A stretch of 34,718 bases of DNA. Origin: Erysipelotrichaceae bacterium (GTDB lineage Bacteria; Bacillota_I; Bacilli_A; Erysipelotrichales; Erysipelotrichaceae). The translations under genes and the position numbers were made by a program. Positions 1 through 7,868 of this stretch are shown here, one piece after another. The stretch lies in the NCBI GenBank assembly GCA_030528085.1, contig JAUMZN010000003.1, positions 1 through 34,718 on the forward strand, read 5' to 3'. How positions within the stretch are numbered: position 1 is the stretch's first letter; each line of letters opens with the position of its first letter. The notes below the pieces were generated by a model. It worked only from the letters and a program-made list of their open reading frames with translations. It was not told the origin of the DNA and made no database searches.

Positions 1-119
1 AAATCGACTCTTCTGAGATCGCTCAGACGAATCGATTCTTAACTTAATGACATTGATTAACGTATTTTGCTTCCTTTGTTTATTGTTCAAGTCGAGTTGG
101 CAGCTTAGACTTTGAAGAT

Positions 120-668
120 TTGATTCCAAAATCAAATTTGGTTAAACAAATGCTGCGTTTATTGGTTGGTGTGATTGTTGGAATGATCGTTTTGTTTTTC
201 TTGTTTGGTTTATGCCTGTTATGCGGATTGATTGGAAGCAGTGTTGGTGGACTCCAAGCACCAATTTTGTTCTATACATTAGAAGGAACAACGAAGTTTG
301 TTTCAATTGCTTCACTGCTATTCAAATTTTTAGTCTTATCAATACTGGGCATAATGTTGATCGTGAATTTAGTTGCCGTATTTTCACGATGGATGAATAA
401 ACAGATGACGTGCTTTTTTGTGAGTTTGATTGTGGTTGGTGGATTGATGTGGTGTGTACAAGAGATTGCTCCTTTGCATTCTATTATGCAATTCCTGCCA
501 TTTACTTACTTGAATCCGATTCAAATCGTAACTCAAGAGCTGATGACCACGACCTCTAATTCGCAAGTGAATTTTATGTTCGGAACAATTATTCTTGTGA
601 TCAGTAATATTTTGTTGATGGGAATTTATTATTGGATTCAAAAGCGTTCTAAGGAAGTGGTTGTGTGA
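120..668 (+). CDS. ABC-2-type permease, C-terminal fragment (probably broken)
   Basis: Multi-pass membrane protein of 182 residues with about five or six hydrophobic segments, resembling the C-terminal half of an ABC-2-type exporter permease. It is clearly paralogous to the next gene: QFLPFTYL here matches QFLPTTYL there, and the flanking residues align with few gaps. Compared with that paralogue it lacks the N-terminal membrane anchor and the large extracytoplasmic region. The frame stays open upstream to position 57 and that extra stretch still aligns with the paralogue, but stops lie at 45-56. The TTG at 120 has no ribosome-binding site, so a true start is not visible. It overlaps the next gene by four bases (GTGA), which suggests translational coupling in the intact ancestor. 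Either a pseudogene remnant or a gene whose 5' part is frameshifted near the window edge. Confidence 0.5.
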   Translation: MIPKSNLVKQMLRLLVGVIVGMIVLFFLFGLCLLCGLIGSSVGGLQAPILFYTLEGTTKFVSIASLLFKFLVLSILGIMLIVNLVAVFSRWMNKQMTCFFVSLIVVGGLMWCVQEIAPLHSIMQFLPFTYLNPIQIVTQELMTTTSNSQVNFMFGTIILVISNILLMGIYYWIQKRSKEVVV

Positions 669-1837
669 GTGCTTGTTTAAATTTTGCATTGAAACGACTC
701 GCGAAACGCAAGTCAAACTACATTATCCTTTTGTTTTGCATGGGAATTGTCTCTGTTCTTTTCGTGATGAATTTGCGTTCACAAAATACGTTGAGTGAAA
801 CGTTAACTTCGCAAATTGCTATTTTCGAAGAAGATAATGAAAAAATCACGAAAATGATGGAAACTTTAAATCCAGTAAGTGAAGAATATCATCTGTATCA
901 AGATCATACGAACAAAAATGATATGAATATTATTGAGTATCAAAAAGCAATCGATTTATTTGAAGCGCAAGAGTGGACAAAATTCTATGACCAATATGGA
1001 AAACTTTTAGATGAACAAATTGAAATCATGAATAATACTTTGCAGACATCCGAGCAAGAAGGAGAATCTGACACGATATTGGCAGGCATGACTAAAAAAA
1101 AACAATATATTGATTACCTAGCCGAAAACCATTTAGAGTATGAAAACCAAGACTTTCCGATGTTTGGTCTTACATTTACGACATCGCTCGTGCAATTCTT
1201 TTTGCCGATTTTGATGATCGCAACGTGTATTTACGTGATCACTCAGCTCTATACTTTTGATGATGATAAAAGTATTTCCATCAGCAAATTGTTCCCGATC
1301 AACCAGTTTAAACTGTTGGTGTTAAAGCTGGCATTAGGAATCTTGATCTCATTTGGGATTGTTTTTGTGCTTGTCGCGTTTTCATTTTTGCTTTCTTCAC
1401 TCGTAACGATGAATACGGGACTAAATTATCCAGTGATCGCTGAACGCTCAAATGATATTTGGTAGGTCATTCCAGCTCATGCTTTATTTATGCAGTGGGG
1501 AGCACTGTTGATTTTATTCTTGATTCATATGAACGTCTTTACGTATCTTATTTCTCGGTTTGTTCGTGAAGAAGTCTCGTTATTACTAACTTTATTGTGC
1601 TTGATCATTGGACTAGCATGTTTGCCAAATTTTATTGGATTACTCCAACCAATCGCGCAGTTTTTACCGACAACTTATCTCCATTTTATTGATATTGTAA
1701 ATGGTGCGTTGGCAAATAAGTGGAACAATATGAGTTTGTCTTTTAATACTGGAACAATCGTATTAACGATCTGGAGTGTACTTGAATTTGGATTCTTATC
1801 GTTTTTACAAAAGAAAGATTCCAGTGTGAATCAATAA
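665..1837 (+). pseudogene. ABC-2-type permease interrupted by an in-frame TAG
   Basis: The reading frame starts at a GTG overlapping the previous stop, with AAGGAAG upstream as ribosome-binding site. It encodes an N-terminal membrane anchor, a charged extracytoplasmic region (about residues 35-160), then membrane segments. A TAG at 1463-1465 ends it after 266 residues. The same frame continues without any shift to 1837 and encodes further membrane segments that align with the end of the upstream paralogue. The stop falls opposite a Lys of the paralogue in a stretch that aligns without gaps. Without the stop the product would be 390 residues, a plausible permease. No ribosome-binding site precedes the internal ATG at 1490, so the second half is unlikely to be a separate gene. 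Nonsense-mutated pseudogene is the best reading; stop readthrough or a sequencing error are alternatives. Confidence 0.7.
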
Positions 1838-1886
1838 TTGGTTTATTCCTAAAAGGCGTTAGGCGCAAAATTAGAAGTTGTATTTT

Positions 1887-1951
1887 GGTTAACAAATCAT
1901 GAGTAGATGTGTGTATGATCATTCACATTCGCTTGGTTTGTTAACCTTTTT
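1887..1951 (+). terminator. Rho-independent terminator after the permease genes
   Basis: A perfect 10-base stem, GGTTAACAAA at 1887-1896 pairing with TTTGTTAACC at 1937-1946, is followed directly by TTTTT. The 40-base loop contains a further imperfect palindrome around ATGATCAT. It lies 50 bases after the permease stop. Confidence 0.7.
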
Positions 1952-2043
1952 AAGTTAATCGTACAGCCAATATACTTGTGTGCTCAATGTAAAATCGTGT
2001 GGGATTGATCTTTTTAATCAAAATATAATTCGCTTATTTGGGC

Positions 2044-2080
2044 AAAAGAAAAGAATGTTCCGTAACTAAAGAACATTCTT
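2044..2080 (-). terminator. Terminator of the metallophosphatase operon
   Basis: A perfect 10-base inverted repeat, AAGAATGTTC at 2051-2060 and GAACATTCTT at 2071-2080. Read on the minus strand it is followed by TTCTTTT. It sits 28 bases beyond the phosphatase stop codon and probably ends this three-gene operon. Confidence 0.75.
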
Positions 2081-2107
2081 TCAAAACATTTGTATTTTGA
2101 TTTTAGA

Positions 2108-3223
2108 CTATGAGAAATCAAACTCATCTTCTTCAAGGATTGGATCGTAAAGAAGATTGGAAAGATCTGTCCAGCCCATTACACCATGGTGTTTGACTTG
2201 TGCCCGATTGTTCCAAATATTGACTAAATGGACAGTAGTGCCTGCTTGTAAAGGCAATTCGTAGTTTGTATAGTTGGACGCAAATCCGTTGACGATAAAA
2301 TCGTTATCGATCCAAACATGACGGTGCAAGTGTTCTGAGTAAACGTAAGATTCTTTTTCCCCTCGTTCAACAATTTCAACTTTGCTGTTGGTGTGGTTGA
2401 TGAAAAAGCTACTTTCGTTTTTTGGCTGCGTTGTATGCAAGACACGCACTTTTGGTAAATCATCGGTATTGACTGTGCGCATAAAATTTCTTCTTAGAAT
2501 CAGGGCATTAAGTTGACCTGATTTTTTGAGTACATTTCCGCCATCGATGGAATAGATATTTTTTTGACGATCGTAGCGCGGATTAAACTCAGGGAAAAAT
2601 GAGCAATACTCACTGACTGGGGTATGTCCGACAACGACCATCCGATTAAATCGATGGTTTTCTTTTTCAAATTGGAAACGGGTCATGATGTCTTTAAAGT
2701 CATCCGCAAACGTTTCTTCATTGGAAATGCCTGAATGGGCAAAAATCACCGATGGAGTCGTAATGACATGAGGCAAGTCGTTTAAAAACGAGAGCTCTGG
2801 TAAATAGCGTTTTCTTAGCTGCATGCAAAGCTGATCCATATCCGTGTCTTCACTAAGTGGTTCAAGTCCTGATTCTGCGATCATTTCATGAATCAATGAA
2901 GCTTTTCGCTGCAACAAGACGCTTTTTAAAAAGTCTAAGCGATAGGAATACAACACGTTTTTCGCAACGAAATCGTTGTTGCCCATTAATGCATAAAATT
3001 CTTTGTCTTCACGCGCCTGCTTCATAATAAAGCGCAAAGTATCTAGGTTTTGGGGGCCTTTTTCAATTAAATCGCCAACGAGAATCAGGCGATCTTCATT
3101 TGGATCGTAATCTACTTTTGCGAGTAATTTACGATAAGTATCAAGGGCACCATGAATATCGGAAATTGCGATTGTGCGCCCTTTAAAATAATCTAAGTTG
3201 AGTACAACAGGTTTTCGGTTCAT
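2108..3223 (-). CDS. Calcineurin-like metallophosphatase with a C-terminal SH3-like segment
   Basis: Predicted 371-residue cytoplasmic phosphoesterase. Visible motifs are DIHG (D22, H24), GDLIEKG (D51), GNND (81-84), FAHSG (H163) and GHTP (H200), the order of the PPP/ApaH-like metallophosphatase family. In that family the third motif is usually GNHE or GNHD, so the proton-donating His is replaced by Asn here. After the catalytic domain (about 1-250) comes a roughly 110-residue extension whose end (about 318-358, with GWTDL) resembles a bacterial SH3-like fold. The start chosen is the ATG that overlaps the esterase stop as ATGA and has GAGG upstream; an ATG 42 bases earlier would overlap the esterase by 46 bases. 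It is the last gene of the ATP-grasp/esterase/phosphatase operon. The substrate is unknown. Confidence 0.85.
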   Translation of the reverse strand: MNRKPVVLNLDYFKGRTIAISDIHGALDTYRKLLAKVDYDPNEDRLILVGDLIEKGPQNLDTLRFIMKQAREDKEFYALMGNNDFVAKNVLYSYRLDFLKSVLLQRKASLIHEMIAESGLEPLSEDTDMDQLCMQLRKRYLPELSFLNDLPHVITTPSVIFAHSGISNEETFADDFKDIMTRFQFEKENHRFNRMVVVGHTPVSEYCSFFPEFNPRYDRQKNIYSIDGGNVLKKSGQLNALILRRNFMRTVNTDDLPKVRVLHTTQPKNESSFFINHTNSKVEIVERGEKESYVYSEHLHRHVWIDNDFIVNGFASNYTNYELPLQAGTTVHLVNIWNNRAQVKHHGVMGWTDLSNLLYDPILEEDEFDFS

Positions 3224-3978
3224 TTGATTAAATACCTCAAAAATTGGGGCGTAATTTCTTCCCAAGAGGCTTCACAGTGTTCGCCATAAGGTCGAACATC
3301 AAATTGAATGTGAACGCCTTTTTTGATTAATATATTTGCTAAATCAGTTAACACTTTCGTTTCTGAAATAAACGCGTGGCCAGTAGTTCCTTCTAGTGCG
3401 CCCCAGGAAACATATAAGCCGCTTGGCATTTTGAGACGGCTTTTGCCGGCTGCATATAATAGGGAAGTGTAACTTGGCAATACATAGGGAGACAAGGCAA
3501 CAGCTCTAGAAAAATATTGCGAATGCATGCATAACGCATAAATCGCCATTAACCCGCCGCAACTCGATCCAGCGATCCAAGTATTCATACGATTAGGAAT
3601 CGTTGGAAAGTGCAGATCGATATAAGGTTTTAGTGTATCGACGATAAAGTCCATCGTCTGTTTGCCTTTTGCCTCGACTGTGATTCCAAATTCGGGATCA
3701 TAGAAAGGGTAAGGTGCATATTCACTGAGCCGTTCATTGCCATTGTGATTGCATTCAAGACCGACAACGATAATCTTTCTTTCAAGTTCATAAAGCGGAT
3801 TTAACATGCGCCAAGAACGACCAAACGTTGCGTCCTCATCAAAGAAGAGGTTATGTCCATCAAACATGTAAAGAACAGGATAAGTTTCTTGTGATGAGAT
3901 GTAATCATCAGGCAAATACATGTGGATTTTTATGTTTCGTTCGAGTTGAGTGGAAAATAAATCGAATTTTACAATCAT
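3220..3978 (-). CDS. Esterase-family alpha/beta hydrolase
   Basis: A 252-residue protein without a signal peptide, of the putative-esterase (esterase D/Fes-like) alpha/beta-hydrolase family. The nucleophile elbow is G-S-S-C-G-G at 137-142 with S139 as likely nucleophile. H234 in GEHCEASW is the likely catalytic His, and the conserved YMFDGHNLF block lies at 37-45. Its start overlaps the ATP-grasp stop by four bases (ATGA) and its own stop overlaps the phosphatase start the same way, so the three proteins are probably made together. Family members hydrolyse ester or peptide-like bonds of small molecules. The substrate here cannot be read from the sequence, but an ATP-grasp ligase next door suggests the two act on related amide or ester products. 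Confidence 0.85.
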   Translation of the reverse strand: MIVKFDLFSTQLERNIKIHMYLPDDYISSQETYPVLYMFDGHNLFFDEDATFGRSWRMLNPLYELERKIIVVGLECNHNGNERLSEYAPYPFYDPEFGITVEAKGKQTMDFIVDTLKPYIDLHFPTIPNRMNTWIAGSSCGGLMAIYALCMHSQYFSRAVALSPYVLPSYTSLLYAAGKSRLKMPSGLYVSWGALEGTTGHAFISETKVLTDLANILIKKGVHIQFDVRPYGEHCEASWEEITPQFLRYLIK

Positions 3979-5189
3979 TCTGATTTTGCATCTGATTTGC
4001 GAGCAAAGGAGTCTTTAAAGAAGCCATCACGACGTTCACCATCTGTAAAACGCGCTTTGATTGTGATGTTGCCCATCGCACTCGCAAATTCTGGTGGTAA
4101 AACTTCGACACCAAGCAGTTCACTGCTATATTTTTCCAACAACATCTCTAATGAATTCACGTAATCCACACCCGTGCGTCTACCAACAAAGCCAGCTGAA
4201 TAGTTAGCTTTTTCATGCATTTTGCATTCTTGTTTTAATAATACTTCGGCCCATAAACGATAAATATCTTCATTGTAAGTATAGTTGATCAAATCAGGAC
4301 AGAATCCTCCAGGTGGTCTGAAGTTCATTTCTAAAGCGATGAGATCACCTTTTTTACCGATACCTTCTTGATCGTGTTTTAATTCAAAATATTCTCCATG
4401 GAAGAAGCGATTTTTAATGCCAAAGGAGTTAATCACATTTTGAGCTATATTTTTGCGCTCTTGGCTAATCGCGAAGTTGTAGTAACAGCCAATGGAATCG
4501 TGATTTTGAACGGAATCCATACAGTTGGATACATAATCCATAGCGCAAAGGAAGCGGATTTGACCATTAGCATCGGCGATTCCATCTAATGTCGTGACAT
4601 CACCATCGACAAAGACTTCAAGAATCATCTGCATATTCAATGACTCTGCTTCATGCCAATATTGTTCTAATTGCTGCTCGTTTTTGATATGCCAAGTATA
4701 GCTTGCGCCAACTCCGATATCTGGTTTTAAAACGAGATTCCAACCATATTGGTAGGCGAATGCTTTAGCTTGATCTAAAGAAGAAACTAAACAATAAGGC
4801 GCAACCGCCAGTCCTGCTTTTTCATAATAAGATTTCATTGCGGATTTAGATTGGAATTTACGGATTTGTTCTAAGCTAAATCCAGAAGTGACATGAAAGT
4901 CATCGCGCAGTTTAGCGTCTAAATCTAACCAAGCTTCGTTGTTGGATTCGATCCAGTCCGGCTTTCCATATTTGAACGCAAAATATGCAACAGCACGATA
5001 GACTTCATCATAGTTATGGAAAGAGGAAACTTTATAACACTCATCGATGTTGTTGATGAGCTGGGGATGCAAAGTGTTATAGTCCGTGTCGATAATGGCG
5101 AGCACGCGAGCACCCATTTCTTTTAATCCCCGACAAAACATCCAATAATTTTGCGGATAGTTCGGGGAAATAAAGATGAAATTTTCCAT
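3975..5189 (-). CDS. ATP-grasp ligase of unknown substrate
   Basis: A 404-residue soluble protein with an ATP-grasp architecture: an N-terminal preATP-grasp region (about 1-110), a nucleotide-binding lysine in LVLKPDIGVGAS (K155), acidic residues in ILEVFVDGD (E191), HGEYFEL (about 264-270), and the metal-binding block ALEMNFRPPGG with E287 and N289. ATP-grasp enzymes couple a carboxylate to an amine or thiol through an acyl-phosphate. The overall pattern resembles carboxylate-amine ligase-like members, not a named biosynthetic enzyme. AGAAAGGA lies upstream of the ATG. It is the first gene of an operon with ATGA overlaps to the esterase and phosphatase, and it follows a leader with three perfect hairpins. 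The function is not known. Confidence 0.8.
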   Translation of the reverse strand: MENFIFISPNYPQNYWMFCRGLKEMGARVLAIIDTDYNTLHPQLINNIDECYKVSSFHNYDEVYRAVAYFAFKYGKPDWIESNNEAWLDLDAKLRDDFHVTSGFSLEQIRKFQSKSAMKSYYEKAGLAVAPYCLVSSLDQAKAFAYQYGWNLVLKPDIGVGASYTWHIKNEQQLEQYWHEAESLNMQMILEVFVDGDVTTLDGIADANGQIRFLCAMDYVSNCMDSVQNHDSIGCYYNFAISQERKNIAQNVINSFGIKNRFFHGEYFELKHDQEGIGKKGDLIALEMNFRPPGGFCPDLINYTYNEDIYRLWAEVLLKQECKMHEKANYSAGFVGRRTGVDYVNSLEMLLEKYSSELLGVEVLPPEFASAMGNITIKARFTDGERRDGFFKDSFARKSDAKSE

Positions 5190-5210
5190 GCATTTTCCTT
5201 TCTATTAGTG

Positions 5211-5306
5211 CATTGAACAAAAGAAATGTTCAATGGGGAATATATAAAAGAATGGATCAAACTCGCATTTGATCCATACAGCCAATTATGTTTTGAAATA
5301 ATTGGC
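5211..5306 (-). promoter_or_regulatory. Three consecutive perfect hairpins in the leader of the ATP-grasp operon
   Basis: Three perfect inverted repeats lie head to tail: CATTGAACA 5211-5219 with TGTTCAATG 5227-5235; ATGGATCAAA 5252-5261 with TTTGATCCAT 5268-5277; GCCAATTAT 5281-5289 with ATAATTGGC 5298-5306. On the minus strand the middle one is followed by TTCTTTTATATA and could terminate transcription from the Nudix gene. The 5211-5235 hairpin lies just ahead of the ribosome-binding site of the ATP-grasp gene. GGATCAAA recurs near 5357 and a GGATCC near 5332. I found no convincing -35/-10 pair in 5190-5421. Terminator, attenuator or operator roles are all possible. Confidence 0.5.
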
Positions 5307-5421
5307 AAAGTTAAAAACATAAACGAGTTTTGGATCCTAGTCGGGGGATGACTTTTGGATCAAACACAATTTTAAGCGAAGAAAAACAAGATTGAAATAA
5401 AGGTGAAACAAGAATGAAAAT

Positions 5422-5952
5422 TTAAGATTTTTTTGTTTCAAATTGTTCTAATTTTGCTTGATAGATCGCTAAAATCGTTTTACCATCGCGAATTTCGCCG
5501 GTTTGGATCATTTGATATGCAGTATCCAAATCGATCCATTCTTGCGTGATATCTTCAGTTTCATCCATCGCTAAACGATGTTTAGCAACGCGTGGGTTGA
5601 TGGCAGAATAAACGTAAATGACTTCACTATCGTAGCCTGGAGTTGGCCAAAAGGCAGTGATTAAAGAAAGATCATCAGCTTCCATGCCTGTTTCTTCATT
5701 GAGTTCACGCATCGCACAAATTTTTGGATCTTCGTTGGGATCAATTGTTCCTGCTGGAATTTCAAGTGTGGAGACGTTGCCAATTCCTGCTCGAGTTTGA
5801 CGAACGAGCAAAATTTTATGATCGACGATGACACGGATTGCTGCACCACCGGGATGAACGACTAAATCGCGCATCATCATTTTGCCGTTGACATCCATTT
5901 CTTTTTGGTAAACGGAAAAGATATGTCCGTTAAAAATTTCTTTTTGATTCAT
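5422..5952 (-). CDS. nudF: Nudix hydrolase, ADP-ribose pyrophosphatase type
   Basis: A 176-residue enzyme of the ADP-ribose pyrophosphatase branch of Nudix hydrolases, which split ADP-ribose to AMP and ribose 5-phosphate. The full Nudix box is present: G68, E74, then R82-E83-L-N-E86-E87-T-G89. It is preceded by IPAG and followed by the WPTPGYDSE segment typical of this branch. The start has AGAGGTGA eight or so bases upstream. It follows the amidase-like gene at a distance of 36 bases on the same strand and is probably cotranscribed with it. Length and motifs are normal. The exact substrate is inferred from the family. Confidence 0.88.
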   Translation of the reverse strand: MNQKEIFNGHIFSVYQKEMDVNGKMMMRDLVVHPGGAAIRVIVDHKILLVRQTRAGIGNVSTLEIPAGTIDPNEDPKICAMRELNEETGMEADDLSLITAFWPTPGYDSEVIYVYSAINPRVAKHRLAMDETEDITQEWIDLDTAYQMIQTGEIRDGKTILAIYQAKLEQFETKKS

Positions 5953-5988
5953 AAGATCACCTCTTTTGTCTATTGAATGCTTATGTCC

Positions 5989-6714
5989 TTAATTGACACA
6001 AGTTAAAAATGCTTGGGTAATCGCATTGGCAATTCTAGCTTGGAATTTTGTATTGGAGATTTTGTCGTAATCGTTAGGATTGGTGATATAGCCGATCTGC
6101 AGCAATAAAGCAGGGGTCTCGGTATCTTTTAAAATCGCAAAAGAATCATAATGATCCGTATCGATTCCTTCATCACGGGTATAACTAGTCGCGCGGATTT
6201 GGTTAGCCATTTCTTTAGCGAGGTCTTCGAGTTCTAAATTGTTGGGTTGAGTAAAGATCGAAAATCCCCGATGAAGCGAAGTATCTTGATTCATTGAAAG
6301 AGATAAAATGTAATCTGCGTTCAATTCTTTGGCTTTCGTTAAACGGATATTTTCGCATTCATCTTGTGTTGAACATGCGGGAACATCGTCATACCAGCGC
6401 GAATATTCAACGTTATAGCCCGCTTTTTCAAGTGAGGTGCCAATCGATAAAGCAAGCTGCATCAATAAGTCTTTTTCAGACAGTTGATTTTCAGCACTAT
6501 AACCAACATCACTGCCGCCGCGAGTTGGATCGATATAAATGGTCGCTTTTGATGTTGCTTGTTTCGTTTCGACATCGTTATTGGTTTTGAGTGCAGAACC
6601 ATCTACATAGACAGGGATTTTATCTTCACGAGCAGCTTGGTTGCCGACAAAGTTTGGTTCGACAACGAGAAGGATAAATAAAGCGACAAATAAAAAAGCG
6701 ACTGCACGTTTCAT
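5989..6714 (-). CDS. Amidase_3-fold protein lacking catalytic residues
   Basis: A 241-residue protein with an N-terminal hydrophobic signal/anchor (about 4-20) and an N-acetylmuramoyl-L-alanine amidase (Amidase_3, CwlD/LytC-like) domain from about 57. Active family members hold zinc with His-Glu-His and use a Glu near the end. Here DPGHGG reads DPTRGG (R65), the usual S-x-H-x-N reads SLSMN (S140), and the final Glu of the E-x-G-F/Y-x-x-N block is Q206 in LQIGYITN; only E80 remains. The fold signatures are otherwise intact, so this looks like a maintained pseudoenzyme that may bind peptidoglycan or regulate another hydrolase, not a decaying gene. The ribosome-binding site is AGGAGGAA. A TTGCAC-18-TACAAT promoter lies upstream. 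Confidence 0.75.
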   Translation of the reverse strand: MKRAVAFLFVALFILLVVEPNFVGNQAAREDKIPVYVDGSALKTNNDVETKQATSKATIYIDPTRGGSDVGYSAENQLSEKDLLMQLALSIGTSLEKAGYNVEYSRWYDDVPACSTQDECENIRLTKAKELNADYILSLSMNQDTSLHRGFSIFTQPNNLELEDLAKEMANQIRATSYTRDEGIDTDHYDSFAILKDTETPALLLQIGYITNPNDYDKISNTKFQARIANAITQAFLTCVN

Positions 6715-6788
6715 AAAAGTTCCTCCTAATTTACGATTGGATTGCGCGTGGGCACCAATTTAGATTGAGATTGAATTGGGCTATATGA

Positions 6789-6818
6789 ATTGTAAACAAA
6801 TCAAGACTATGCGTGCAA
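6789..6818 (-). promoter_or_regulatory. Sigma-A-like promoter for the amidase-like gene
   Basis: On the minus strand TTGCAC (complement of 6813-6818) is separated by 18 bases from TACAAT (complement of 6789-6794). It lies about 75 bases before the amidase-like start. Confidence 0.5.
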
Positions 6819-6938
6819 AGAATGAAGCGATTTTTCTAATAAATTCTGGTGTTTTTTTCGTTTCATGCCATCACTCACAAATGAAAGCGATTGCTCTAAA
6901 TCTCAATTTTTTGCATAATTGAAACTTGAACAAAATTT

Positions 6939-6967
6939 TTCGACTCATTTGTTCGATTTGATACAAT
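6939..6967 (+). promoter_or_regulatory. Promoter for the scpA operon
   Basis: TTCGAC at 6939-6944, a 17-base spacer and TACAAT at 6962-6967, with the TG of an extended -10 just before it (TGATACAAT). An inverted repeat TCGATT/AATCGA overlaps the -10 and could be an operator. The implied leader to scpA is about 165 bases. Confidence 0.5.
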
Positions 6968-7136
6968 CGAAATAATGTCTAAAATAAATAAGGACCAATG
7001 CCTAAACCAAAATGCGCGAGTTTATGCTCAATATTCATTCATGGATCTAAACGGTTTAGCTTACTTCATAGATTATTGTATACGTGTAAAATAAGATCGA
7101 AATCAATTTGCTTATGCTGCACTAGAAAGGACTTGT

Positions 7137-7868
7137 ATGGAATTTAATGTCAATCTTGAACAGTTTGAAGGACCACTAGATTTAATGCTCCATCTCGTCC
7201 ATGAACAAAAACTTGATTTATTCGAATTGAATTTAGATATTCTTGCAACCCAATACGTCAAGTATATAAGAGAAGCGATGCAAATCGGCTTAGATGTTTC
7301 CAGTGAATATCTCGTTGAATTTTGCGGGTTGATGGAATATAAATCTAAACGCTTATTACCGAAAAAAGAAGTCGAAAATCCGCAAGACAATTATCAAGAA
7401 GATCCCGCAAAACTCATGGCGATGCGTCTGCAGGAATATGAGCGCTGCAAACAAGAAGCCAAGCTTTTAGAAGATAAATATAAACAACGTCAAACGCATA
7501 TCGATAAAGCACCAGCAAGTTTAATTGACACTTGGTCTTCGCAAGCGGATTTATCACAGCCTTTATCGTTAAAAACAGCAGATTTGCAAAGGGCATTCGA
7601 ACGCGTGATGCGCCGCTATCAAATCATGCAGCCGTATGAGACAAAAGTTGAAGTTAAAGAATTATCGGTTGAAGAGCGCATTGAACAAATTTTAGCATTA
7701 GACATTTTTACGACTGAGCCGATCCGTTTTGAACAATTATTAGCGGATACGTACTCTTTGCATGAAGCGGTAGTGACTTTTTTAGCGCTGCTTGAATTAA
7801 TTCATGCTGATTTAGCTGTTGCTTATATTAACCAGGAGGATGAAATATGGATTCAGAAAACCTCATAG
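7137..7868 (+). CDS. scpA: Segregation and condensation protein A
   Basis: The 243-residue kleisin subunit of the bacterial condensin SMC-ScpA-ScpB, which binds SMC heads and organises and separates the chromosome in the cytoplasm. The N-terminal signature FEGPLDLMLHLVHEQKLDL (about 10-28), the SMC-neck binding helix region, and the C-terminal winged-helix part (about 185-243, FEQLLADTYSLHEAVVTFLALLEL region) are all present, and the length is normal. AGAAAGGA precedes the ATG. It overlaps scpB by 22 bases, and this gene pair is conserved throughout Bacillota. Confidence 0.95.
   Translation: MEFNVNLEQFEGPLDLMLHLVHEQKLDLFELNLDILATQYVKYIREAMQIGLDVSSEYLVEFCGLMEYKSKRLLPKKEVENPQDNYQEDPAKLMAMRLQEYERCKQEAKLLEDKYKQRQTHIDKAPASLIDTWSSQADLSQPLSLKTADLQRAFERVMRRYQIMQPYETKVEVKELSVEERIEQILALDIFTTEPIRFEQLLADTYSLHEAVVTFLALLELIHADLAVAYINQEDEIWIQKTS

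Larger units (their letters stand above)
6715..7136. other. Divergent intergenic region between the amidase-like gene and scpA
   Basis: A non-coding region of 422 bases, AT-rich, with no open frame that looks like a gene. It carries a minus-strand promoter near 6789-6818, a plus-strand promoter at 6939-6967, and a small dyad TCGATT/AATCGA at 6953-6970 over the latter. AGAAAGGA before scpA is its ribosome-binding site. I see no RNA gene in it. Confidence 0.6.

Noticed and set aside
1463-1465. Alternative genetic code or programmed readthrough at TAG
   Set aside because: Other genes in the window end normally with TAA, TAG or TGA and none has an internal stop, so recoding is not needed; a mutation is simpler.
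1490-1837. Separate 115-residue membrane protein gene
   Set aside because: It is in frame with the preceding ORF across one TAG, has no ribosome-binding site, and aligns with the C-terminus of the upstream paralogue, so it is the rest of the broken gene.
4398-4589. Plus-strand ORF inside the ATP-grasp gene
   Set aside because: It lies antisense within a clear coding region, has no ribosome-binding site and no family resemblance.
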